A DNA stretch of 6,307 nucleotides from an uncultured Chloroflexaceae bacterium (GTDB lineage Bacteria > Chloroflexota > Chloroflexia > Chloroflexales > Chloroflexaceae), in the NCBI GenBank assembly GCA_937141995.1, contig CAKZQX010000023.1, forward strand, positions 1 through 6,307, read 5' to 3'. Below, one piece after another: positions 1 to 5,310 of this stretch. The notes beneath the pieces were generated by a model. It was given only the letters and a program-made list of their open reading frames with translations. It ran no database searches and was not told where the DNA came from. The position numbers and the translations under genes were made by a program. Each line of letters starts with the position of its first letter. Within the stretch, counting starts at the first letter, position 1.

Positions 1-59
1 GCGGTTTGTGTTTCATCGGGTGAAACGCCCGGTTTGATAAACCACCGCGTAACTCGTGT
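1..59 (+). repeat. Right half of a dispersed TIR-bounded repeat element (cut by the window edge)
   Basis: The sequence ends with ACCGCGTAACTCGTGT at 44-59, the same right-end motif seen at 4342-4357 and 6084-6098. The interior also matches the right half of the 5980-6104 element: TTCATCGGG followed by CGCCCGGTTTGA occurs in both, in the same order and at near-identical spacing. The left end lies outside the window, so the full length is unknown. I read it as a noncoding member of the repeat family described at 3921-4357 and 5980-6104. Confidence 0.7.
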
Positions 60-79
60 CAGTTTTAGGGGAATCAAAT

Positions 80-107
80 GACACCCTGTTCAGGTTAACA
101 GGGTGTC
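80..107 (-). terminator. Hairpin, likely terminator of the small membrane protein gene
   Basis: Arms 80-90 (GACACCCTGTT) and 97-107 are perfectly complementary over 11 bp around a 6-base loop. The hairpin starts 17 bases after the minus-strand stop codon at 125-127. On the minus strand it is followed by ATTTGATT, a modest rather than canonical U tract, so termination is probable but not certain. Confidence 0.55.
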
Positions 108-124
108 GTTGTCATTGCAGATGA

Positions 125-238
125 TTAATTCAAGCCCGCGCGACCTGCGGCATAGGCAACTGCCCCGATAATGAACATGGACAGGATAACAAGCAAGCCA
201 CCAAGGAAATCAGGCGTGAAACCAACCGATGCCTCCAT
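125..238 (-). CDS. Small single-pass membrane protein, 37 residues, function unknown
   Basis: A 37-codon minus-strand frame runs from ATG at 236-238 to TAA at 125-127. Upstream, AAGGAGGAG precedes the ATG by about six bases, a near-ideal Shine-Dalgarno that fixes the start. The N-terminus (MEASVGFTPDF) is short and polar; residues 11-31 are almost wholly hydrophobic (LGGLLVILSMFIIGAVAYAA), and the protein ends GRAGLN. It should be a single transmembrane helix with one positive charge after the helix, which would favour a cytoplasmic C-terminus. An extended -10 promoter lies upstream and a hairpin downstream, so this is a complete monocistronic unit. Small one-helix proteins of this shape are often accessory subunits of respiratory or photosynthetic membrane complexes, but no signature identifies its partner and I do not recognise the family. 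Confidence 0.75.
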   Translation of the reverse strand: MEASVGFTPDFLGGLLVILSMFIIGAVAYAAGRAGLN

Positions 239-280
239 AAGTCTCCTCCTTGTCTCTTTACTTATATATTTCATATTGTG

Positions 281-289
281 TTTATACCA
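281..289 (-). promoter_or_regulatory. Extended -10 promoter of the small membrane protein gene
   Basis: On the minus strand TGG-TATAAA forms an extended -10 element (TG, one base, then a 5/6 match to TATAAT). Transcription would start near 274, giving a leader of about 35 bases that includes the strong ribosome binding site. No good -35 hexamer is present at 16-18 bases, as is usual for extended -10 promoters. The surrounding 250-300 region is AT-rich. Confidence 0.4.
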
Positions 290-601
290 CATTTAGCTTT
301 TCTGTAGAAGGATGACATAATTGGAGAAGTGGAGGAGAAATGGAGGAAAAACAGCGGAGAGCCGGTAGCTCGCAAGCATTGAGTGGAAAACTATTGCCCG
401 CAACCGAACCGACCCGGTTGATCCAGATGCACCATCTTGTACCAGGTCATATTCACACCGATAAACGCCTCCCACCGGAACTATCACCGGCGGGAGGTTT
501 GCCAACGACGAAACGTTGCCATCACAGCACCGCTGCCGACTTTGTCTCGAAGTTACGCGGCACTCCCTGGTCACCACAATGATAATGATGCAGAACGCCG
601 G
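290..601. other. Intergenic stretch without a convincing gene
   Basis: Short open frames exist on both strands, but none has a recognisable domain. The best-looking one, 340-582 plus, has an SD-like GGAGG before its ATG but gives a featureless peptide and runs straight through the hairpin at 468-497. I see only that terminator-like hairpin and the upstream side of the small-gene promoter. Confidence 0.55.
468..497 (-). terminator. Probable terminator of the peptidase / kinase-like operon
   Basis: Minus-strand arms 497-487 (CCTCCCGCCGG) and 478-468 (CCGGTGGGAGG) pair over 11 bp with one G-U wobble and an 8-base loop. In plus-strand RNA the wobble would be an A-C mismatch, so the structure favours minus-strand transcription. 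Short AAA/TTT runs flank the stem, giving GCGTTTAT after it, a weak U tract. It lies about 105 bases beyond the stop codon at 602-604, the end of the two-gene unit. Confidence 0.5.
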
Positions 602-877
602 CTATCCCAGATCCTCAATATCAGCCCCTTGCTCCCGGGCATACCGTTTCAGGTTCACAACCGTCTTGCTGAGTTGCCGCACCGCCCCATCCATCTGCTC
701 AAAGAGCGACTCATACTCTTCCTCGGTCAGCGGATCTTCCTCGCCCGTCAGCCGATTGAGATGTCGGCCCAGCAAGCTCACCGGATTGTATAACTCCTGC
801 ACCACGGTTGTGAGAACCTGGGTTGGCGTTAAGCCCTCCCAGGGATGGGGTTCGTGCCGGGATGTCTGCTCATTCAT
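602..877 (-). CDS. Small HisKA/DHp-like protein lacking the phospho-acceptor histidine
   Basis: This 91-residue protein starts at ATG 875-877, eight bases after a GGAGG ribosome binding site, and 27 bases downstream of the peptidase stop, so the two genes are probably co-transcribed and translated separately. Residues 20-45 (TQVLTTVVQELYNPVSLLGR and on) resemble helix 1 of a histidine-kinase dimerisation domain, whose usual signature is HEL(R/K)(N/T)PL. Here it reads Q27-E-L-Y-N-P-V, with Gln in place of the His. Residues 50-82 (EEEYESLFEQMDGAVRQLSK then VVNLKRYAREQ) fit the second helix. No ATPase domain, membrane segment or receiver domain is present; a full kinase exceeds 200 residues. It could be a dimerising decoy or phosphotransfer inhibitor, or simply a helical hairpin that resembles DHp by convergence. 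The kinase-fold assignment is inference; the reading frame is well supported. Confidence 0.75.
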   Translation of the reverse strand: MNEQTSRHEPHPWEGLTPTQVLTTVVQELYNPVSLLGRHLNRLTGEEDPLTEEEYESLFEQMDGAVRQLSKTVVNLKRYAREQGADIEDLG

Positions 878-904
878 GGGAGAAACCTCCAGAAGATACG
901 CATC

Positions 905-3007
905 TTATGGTTGACAGTAGCGATCAAACCACTCCAGGGTCCGGGTCAGGTGGTCTGCCCGGTGATGCGGCTCGCCAGTACGGGTGAGTTCATGCCCCTC
1001 ACGCGGGTAGCGCACTAACTCAACGGTCTTCTTTTGACGTCGTAGGAACGCAAATAGTTGCTCCGCCTCGCTGATCGGTGTGCGATAATCCAGTTCACCA
1101 TGCAGTAAGAGCAGCGGTGTCGTAATCTTATGCGCATGCGCCAGAGGCGAGTGATACCAGAGTTCCTCCTGCAACTCCCAGGGATAGCCGCTAAACTCAC
1201 TCTCGATCAACTCGTGGGCATCACTGGTGCCATACTGCGAAATCAGGCTAAACACCCCCCGGGCTGCCACCGCGCAGGCAAAGCGATTCGTGTGACCAAT
1301 GAGCCATGTTGTCATGAAACCGCCGTACGAGCCGCCCGTCACCGCAATCCGTGCCGAATCAACATGGCCCTGCGCAACGAGGAAATCAACTCCTGCAAGA
1401 ATATCCGGTGCATCGGCCTCACCCCAGTGATCCCGGATGCTGCCGCGCCACTGCTCGCCGTACCCATCCGAACCACGCGGATTGCAGAAGAAGACAATAT
1501 ACCCCCGCGCCGCACACACCTGCCACTCGTGCCACATCGACCGATAGCCCGGCCCCCACATAATCGGTGGCCCCCCGTGAATATGGACTGCCAGCGGATA
1601 CTGTCGGGACGAGTCAAAGTCGGGCGGATATGCTACCCAGCCCTGGACCTGTTCACCATCGGGCGCAGTATACTGCACCTCTTCAAACGGTACCACCTGG
1701 CGCGCGGCCAGCAGTGCTGCATTGAGTTGCGTCAGTTGGACTTCCTCACCATTGGGATGGCGCACAAACAGATTGCCGGGCATATCGGACGTGTCCGCGA
1801 TAAAGGCAACCGTACCCGCGCCGCCAACATCAAAAGCGCTCACCATCCGGTTTGTATTTACCTGCAGTTCGACATGCCGTTTCGTTGAGTCGGGTTCCGT
1901 ATCGGTATGGTACACCCCGGTGGTCCCACGCCACCCGGCACTAAAAAAGACGCCCTGGCTATTCGGGTGCCAGCGAAACAGTTCAACACTCAGATCGGTA
2001 TGCGCCGTCAGCGACTGAGGCTCGCCCCCCGCAACGGGAATCAGCGCTACCCGGTAGCCCCCCGCCAGCAACCGCTCCTCCGGCAGACGGCGAAAGGCAA
2101 TCATACTGCCATCCGGGGCAGGCTGCGGATCAAAGTAGGAATAGCCCGAGCGCGTCAGAATCTCCGGTTTGCCCCCGGTCGCCGGAACACGCAGCACATC
2201 GTAATACCCCAGCAGCGCATCAGCTTCGGGATCACGCGTTGCCGTCGTCAAGAGCGCCTGACCATCGGGCATCCAGACCGGCGCGCTATGATGAATATCC
2301 CCATCGGTGATCCGGCGCGGCTGCGGTCGATCCGACCACTCTAGATCAGCAGTAGGACCCGCCACACTGTAAATATGGTGGCGGCGATTGTCAAAATAGT
2401 CCGTCCCAGTGCGATAAGGCAGGCGGGTGATCACCCGAGGATCGTGGCGCTGCGCTTCGGCATGCTCCTCCGCTTCACGGATGCGGCGCTCTTCCCAGGC
2501 ATCGGCAGGAGCCACGGGAGTGGTATCCGCATCCGCCCGATCCTCTCGCATCCGCTCGGCTTCATCACAGGCCGAGAGAAACGCAATGCGCGTGCTATCG
2601 GGACTCCAGGCCGGTTCGCGCGCTCCTTGCGGCATAAACGTTACCTGCTGCGCCTCCCCGCCATCGACGCGAATAACATAGATCTGGCCCCGCTCGTCAT
2701 CCCGGGTCGAGACAAAGGCCAACCGGCGGCCATCGGGACTCCAGCGCGGTGTGTGATCCTGCCGCTGACCGCTGGTAAATCGGCGGGGTTGACCATGCAT
2801 CACCGGCACCAGGTAGATCGCCCGGCGGTAACAATTCTGCACGCGATCCACCTGCACATGCACATACGCTATCGTTTGCCCATCCGGGCTGATGCGCGGA
2901 TCTTCCAACCAGTCGAGGTCATATAGATCGTTAATTGCAAAAGGTGTCCGTTCAATTGTCGTCACAGATGTGGCTTTCTGATTTGCATCAACAATAACCT
3001 GACTCAT
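905..3007 (-). CDS. S9 family (prolyl oligopeptidase / acylaminoacyl-peptidase type) serine peptidase
   Basis: This is a 700-residue cytoplasmic peptidase that should release residues or dipeptides from short peptides. The N-terminal half is a TolB/WD-like beta-propeller with repeated SPDG-type blades (ISPDGQTIAYV, WSPDGRRLAFV, WSPDSTRIAFL, WMPDGQALL, APDGSMIAF). The C-terminal alpha/beta hydrolase domain holds HGGP at 477-480, GGSYGG with nucleophile Ser560, Asp640 in GELDYRTP and His672 in REGHE, so the triad is complete. A charged insert before ITRLPYR is typical of the S9C branch, as I recall. There is no signal peptide. The frame is open upstream to a GTG at 3098-3100, but I chose ATG 3005-3007 because a good extended -10 (3079-3087) lies inside the extension; the ribosome binding site there (AGGTG abutting the ATG) is weak. 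The small kinase-like gene follows 27 bases downstream. Substrate preference cannot be read from sequence. Confidence 0.93.
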   Translation of the reverse strand: MSQVIVDANQKATSVTTIERTPFAINDLYDLDWLEDPRISPDGQTIAYVHVQVDRVQNCYRRAIYLVPVMHGQPRRFTSGQRQDHTPRWSPDGRRLAFVSTRDDERGQIYVIRVDGGEAQQVTFMPQGAREPAWSPDSTRIAFLSACDEAERMREDRADADTTPVAPADAWEERRIREAEEHAEAQRHDPRVITRLPYRTGTDYFDNRRHHIYSVAGPTADLEWSDRPQPRRITDGDIHHSAPVWMPDGQALLTTATRDPEADALLGYYDVLRVPATGGKPEILTRSGYSYFDPQPAPDGSMIAFRRLPEERLLAGGYRVALIPVAGGEPQSLTAHTDLSVELFRWHPNSQGVFFSAGWRGTTGVYHTDTEPDSTKRHVELQVNTNRMVSAFDVGGAGTVAFIADTSDMPGNLFVRHPNGEEVQLTQLNAALLAARQVVPFEEVQYTAPDGEQVQGWVAYPPDFDSSRQYPLAVHIHGGPPIMWGPGYRSMWHEWQVCAARGYIVFFCNPRGSDGYGEQWRGSIRDHWGEADAPDILAGVDFLVAQGHVDSARIAVTGGSYGGFMTTWLIGHTNRFACAVAARGVFSLISQYGTSDAHELIESEFSGYPWELQEELWYHSPLAHAHKITTPLLLLHGELDYRTPISEAEQLFAFLRRQKKTVELVRYPREGHELTRTGEPHHRADHLTRTLEWFDRYCQP

Positions 3008-3078
3008 CACCTGCCATAGAACAACAGCCCTCTCAACCCTGCTATCATGGAACGTACCATTGCTCAGTAGCGCTCTGT

Positions 3079-3087
3079 ATTGTACCA
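3079..3087 (-). promoter_or_regulatory. Extended -10 promoter for the S9 peptidase operon
   Basis: On the minus strand TGG-TACAAT forms an extended -10 with a 5/6 hexamer match. Transcription would begin near 3072, about 65 bases before ATG 3005-3007. No clear -35 is present. The architecture resembles the small membrane protein promoter (TGG-TATAAA). Its position rules against the longer GTG start at 3100. Confidence 0.45.
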
Positions 3088-3100
3088 CAAGCCAATCCAC

Positions 3101-3407
3101 AGCGAAGAATCAATCGTTCAACCAGACATATCAACTCGTCCTGTGGTTGGTCGTTTATCCACTGAATGAGCATACCCGGGTAGCAACAAACTACCGGCGA
3201 TCACCTCCATTCACACCTGACCATGCGCCGGAAGCAGCCGATCCGACCCACGATAGCATACTGCATCGCCCCTGCCTGATCATGGATATAGTTGGAGAGT
3301 ACTGCCGACACATAGCACTCTTGCACACTGTAATATAAAAGAAGCAGACAAAACCACACTCAACAGCCAATTTTTAAAAAAACATGCTGGTAGAACTGTT
3401 TTTAGGC
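3101..3407. other. Gene-free intergenic sequence
   Basis: I find no open frame with a ribosome binding site or recognisable protein here on either strand. Base composition is lower in GC than the flanking genes. A/T runs around 3371-3383 and 3399-3403 lie directly upstream of the promoter at 3408-3436 and could act as an UP-like element. Confidence 0.5.
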
Positions 3408-3436
3408 TTGACACCATACGCAAATAGTCGTATACT
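3408..3436 (+). promoter_or_regulatory. Near-consensus sigma-70 promoter firing rightward
   Basis: A perfect TTGACA at 3408-3413 is followed by exactly 17 bases and TATACT at 3431-3436, a 5/6 match to the -10 consensus. A/T tracts lie just upstream. It is the best promoter in the window. Transcription should start near 3443. The next plus-strand gene begins at 4384, some 940 bases on, so this promoter drives either a noncoding RNA or a very long leader. Confidence 0.6.
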
Positions 3437-3442
3437 CCAATC

Positions 3443-3800
3443 ATTAACAATATTTTGTGAAATCCATACTACTATTTACAGGTAGAACAGCTATCAGGTA
3501 AATTAGTACCGCCACATAAGGAATAGGCACTTTCATATAAGTTGTTGCATCTCATAGGAGCGTGTAGTACCCTGGAGCAGAGTCGTATTACCCGGTGTAT
3601 CACGGGAGTCATGGCTTTGTGCTCTGGGATTAGGTCGTGACCACCATTCCGCTTATTACCGAGAATACACACCGGGGAAACTCTCAGGTCAACGAAACTG
3701 TTGTGTAACAGGGTTACATCAACAGATATCCGCAGGAACGGACGTAGTAACACTGATGACGGTATATCTGTTCACTCATTGAACACTATCATCAGTTATC
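3443..3800 (+). ncRNA. Candidate noncoding transcript of unknown family
   Basis: This is the region that the 3408-3436 promoter would transcribe. No protein frame with a ribosome binding site is visible. Visible pairings include CCCGGTGT (3591-3598) with 3669-3676, a perfect 6-bp hairpin TGTAAC-agg-GTTACA (3704-3718), and AACAGATAT (3721-3729) with 3764-3772. CTGATGA (3753-3759) can alternatively pair with 3789-3795, which crosses the previous helix, so the two form either a switch or a pseudoknot. I do not recognise an RNA family, and the 3' end is not marked by a clear terminator. Chance pairing is possible; the promoter is the stronger evidence. Confidence 0.3.
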
Positions 3801-3920
3801 GCAGCTATCGTAGTATCACTATCACTCCATGCAGCTTTTCATAAAATACACATAAATAGCGATACACGTAAAAGTAGCCGGCTTTGCCATGTCTGAAATT
3901 GTGCATGTATCGTATGACGT

Positions 3921-4112
3921 ACACGCGTTACGCGGTCGGTTCCCAACCAGGTGGTTGCCTGGATGCACGACCCGACTCGCCTGCGACAGCATGAGATGGT
4001 CTGTTCTTTTTGGGAATTTTGGCTGAAGGCTAACAAATTCCCAAGAAAAGGTGGTTTTTTCCACCTTGCCGGAGGCGACCATCCACCGGATGGACGACCA
4101 CGTAACGCATGT
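3921..4112. repeat. TIR-bounded repeat element, copy 2 (192 bp)
   Basis: The ends are ACACGCGTTACGCGG (3921-3935) and CCACGTAACGCATGT (4098-4112), inverted repeats matching at 13 of 15 positions. The interior is packed with hairpins: CAACC/GGTTG (3944-3957), TTGGGAATTT with its complement (4010-4019 and 4035-4044), AAGGTGG-tttttt-CCACCTT (4048-4067), and CCATCC-acc-GGATGG (4079-4093). The right part (CGTCCATCCGG on the minus strand) matches the left part of the 5980-6104 element, and GGATGCAC is shared with it as well. It has no coding capacity; it looks like a REPIN- or MITE-like nonautonomous element. Confidence 0.65.
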
Positions 4113-4117
4113 TCCTT

Positions 4118-4357
4118 ACACGCATTACGCGGTGTAATTCATTCTGTCCTGGGGTCAGACCCAAACGCCGGCGAAGCCGGCGGCAGCGTGGTGCGTTTCT
4201 TGTCTGGTTCACGAAAAGTTTGCGCAATGCGCAAACTTTTCGTGAACCAGTATAGGTTGTTCTACCTACCGGAGGCACGTCGGGTCGTGCATCCAGGCGA
4301 GCCTACTGTTCATTCAATTATAACGTCCCGTTTGCATGCCGACCGCGTAACTCGTAT
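4118..4357. repeat. TIR-bounded repeat element, copy 3 (240 bp)
   Basis: The ends are ACACGCATTACGCGGT (4118-4133) and ACCGCGTAACTCGTAT (4342-4357), inverted with a few mismatches around an exact 9-bp core. It lies only five bases from copy 2. A 20-base block at 4279-4298 (GTCGGGTCGTGCATCCAGGC) is exactly the reverse complement of 3957-3976 in copy 2, confirming common ancestry. Internal hairpins include CGCCGGC-gaa-GCCGGCG (4166-4182) and the 23-bp palindrome at 4204-4250. The element ends 26 bases before the regulator's start codon, so that gene's promoter must lie inside or beyond it. Confidence 0.65.
4204..4250. repeat. Perfect 23-bp inverted repeat (47-bp palindrome)
   Basis: Arms 4204-4226 and 4228-4250 are exact reverse complements (CTGGTTCACGAAAAGTTTGC and on), separated by one base. 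It could extrude as a cruciform or fold as a very stable RNA hairpin. It is not followed by a T run on either side, so it is not a standard intrinsic terminator. It sits in the middle of repeat copy 3, upstream of the regulator gene; the complete 5980-6104 element lacks a comparable palindrome, so it may be an insertion. Confidence 0.9.
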
Positions 4358-4383
4358 TACTTAGTTATAAGGAGCATTTCTCG

Positions 4384-5142
4384 ATGAGCGAAGCATCAAC
4401 GGCCGTGCTGTATGATGCCCCTCCGGCCAATCTGTCCCTCTCAGTCATGTTATTCCACGCGGCAATGCGTGAGGAAATTCCGATCAGCGAATTTGCCGAA
4501 CGACTGGGTATTGGTGCGCTTTCACTACGGCAATTCATTTCCGGGCAGACCCAGCGCCCGCGTGGACGGACACTGGAGTTAATCGCCAGTGCGCTCGATA
4601 TCCCGGTTGAAGTCGCCCGTGAACAAACCGCCCTGCGTCCAACATCAGCGCCGCGTTTTGCCGACTGGCTGGACGAGCGCATGCACAATGGCCGCTACTC
4701 CCGCGCAAAACTGACGCGTGAGACGCGTATTAGTGATGGTGCTTTGCGCAATTATCTCTCCGGCCAGACTCTCCCCGATGCCGACCAGGCTGAGCGTCTG
4801 GCTCGCTGTCTCGACGTTGACTCGCTCGAATTGGCGAAGGTACTTGTGGCCGATCAGACGGTTCGCTCAGGCGGGGAGACTATCCCTCCACCGGAACCGG
4901 ATAGTCTCCCGGACGAGACAGTACCATTCGCCGACGAAGATTCCTATATCCCGGATGACGACGACGACGACGAATTCGCGGAAGATCAGCCGTCAGTCCA
5001 CCGCTTTAATCGTATCAATCGGCTCACAACCACCGAGATCATGGGAGATGAAGAGCATCTTCTCAATCTCTGGCGGCAACTGCATCCCCAGGGTCGCCGT
5101 GCGACTCTCATCTATATCGCCGGGTTGCTGGCCGAAGGATAA
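4384..5142 (+). CDS. Transcriptional regulator with two tandem Cro/CI-type HTH domains
   Basis: This 252-residue protein starts at ATG 4384, nine bases after AAGGAG (4369-4374). It carries two XRE-like helix-turn-helix domains in tandem: residues about 20-80 (SEFAERLGIGALSLRQFISG, then LELIASALDIP) and 92-156 (RAKLTRETRISDGALRNYLS, then AERLARCLDVDSLELAKVL). The recognition helices end in the parallel strings RQFISGQT (49-56) and RNYLSGQT (122-129), 73 residues apart, pointing to an internal duplication. A proline- and acid-rich linker follows (160-205, with six Asp at 191-196), then a conserved-looking helical tail (residues 220-250, EEHLLNLWRQLHP, then RRATLIYIAGLLAE). The tail may mediate dimerisation. 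It should bind DNA in the cytoplasm; its targets are unknown, though repeat copy 3 directly upstream is one candidate. No ligand or peptidase domain is seen. Confidence 0.9.
   Translation: MSEASTAVLYDAPPANLSLSVMLFHAAMREEIPISEFAERLGIGALSLRQFISGQTQRPRGRTLELIASALDIPVEVAREQTALRPTSAPRFADWLDERMHNGRYSRAKLTRETRISDGALRNYLSGQTLPDADQAERLARCLDVDSLELAKVLVADQTVRSGGETIPPPEPDSLPDETVPFADEDSYIPDDDDDDEFAEDQPSVHRFNRINRLTTTEIMGDEEHLLNLWRQLHPQGRRATLIYIAGLLAEG
4954..4974 (+). repeat. GAC trinucleotide run encoding poly-Asp
   Basis: GAT followed by five GAC codons and GAA encodes Asp191-Asp196 and Glu197 within the linker of the tandem-HTH regulator. Near-identical codons make it prone to in-frame slippage, which would alter linker length without breaking the protein. 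Confidence 0.7.
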
Positions 5143-5161
5143 GTCCGGTAGCCTGGTTGCG

Positions 5162-5188
5162 GGGTGCGGTAGCATAGCCGCCGCACCC
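5162..5188 (+). terminator. Hairpin after the HTH regulator gene
   Basis: GGGTGCGG (5162-5169) pairs perfectly with CCGCACCC (5181-5188) around an 11-base loop, 20 bases beyond the stop codon at 5140-5142. No T run follows, so it is a terminator-like or 3'-end-protecting hairpin rather than a clear intrinsic terminator. Confidence 0.4.
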
Positions 5189-5245
5189 ATACCCGGCGGC
5201 CGCATTCCAGCACAGACACGCTGCTCGCACTGCTTCGGTCGCCTG

Positions 5246-5274
5246 TTGCGTTTTCGCATGAGCCATGCTAGAAT
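5246..5274 (+). promoter_or_regulatory. Promoter of the decarboxylase-like gene
   Basis: TTGCGT (5246-5251), 17 bases, then TAGAAT (5269-5274; 5/6 match) preceded by TGC, giving an extended -10. Transcription would begin near 5281, about 30 bases before the ATG at 5311. This makes the gene independent of the upstream regulator gene. Confidence 0.5.
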
Positions 5275-5310
5275 CGAATATTATAGCAGTAGAAGCAATC
5301 TGGCCTGCCT

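Noticed and set aside
340..582. Plus-strand 80-codon frame with an SD-like GGAGG before its ATG
   Set aside because: The peptide has no domain, signal or compositional feature, and the frame passes through the terminator-like hairpin at 468-497; the SD-like bases are part of a purine-rich run.
1130..1888. Long plus-strand frame (252 codons) antisense to the peptidase
   Set aside because: It is a shadow of the peptidase gene's codon bias; the product is Arg/Pro/His-rich with no domain, and the minus-strand frame has a complete catalytic triad.
3669..3695. GGGGAAACTCTCAGG, reminiscent of the 3' part of a glycine riboswitch
   Set aside because: The diagnostic GCCGAAGG-type segment is absent, the GGGAGT partner at 3604-3609 crosses another helix, and no glycine-related gene follows.
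3472..3753. Minus-strand 93-codon frame in the long intergenic region
   Set aside because: It has a GTG start without a ribosome binding site, an unrecognised Cys-rich product, and runs opposite the strong promoter at 3408-3436.
3921..4357. CRISPR-like array because of repeated short motifs
   Set aside because: Motifs alternate in orientation and are unevenly spaced, with hairpin-rich interiors; there are no uniform repeats and spacers, and no cas genes.
4332..4360. TTGCAT-N17-TATTAC as a promoter for the HTH regulator
   Set aside because: Only 3/6 and 4/6 matches, and the start site would fall at the ribosome binding site, leaving almost no leader.
3951..4364. Plus-strand 137-codon frame before the regulator
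   Set aside because: It is made almost entirely of repeat element and palindrome sequence, which explains its openness; no ribosome binding site or domain is seen.
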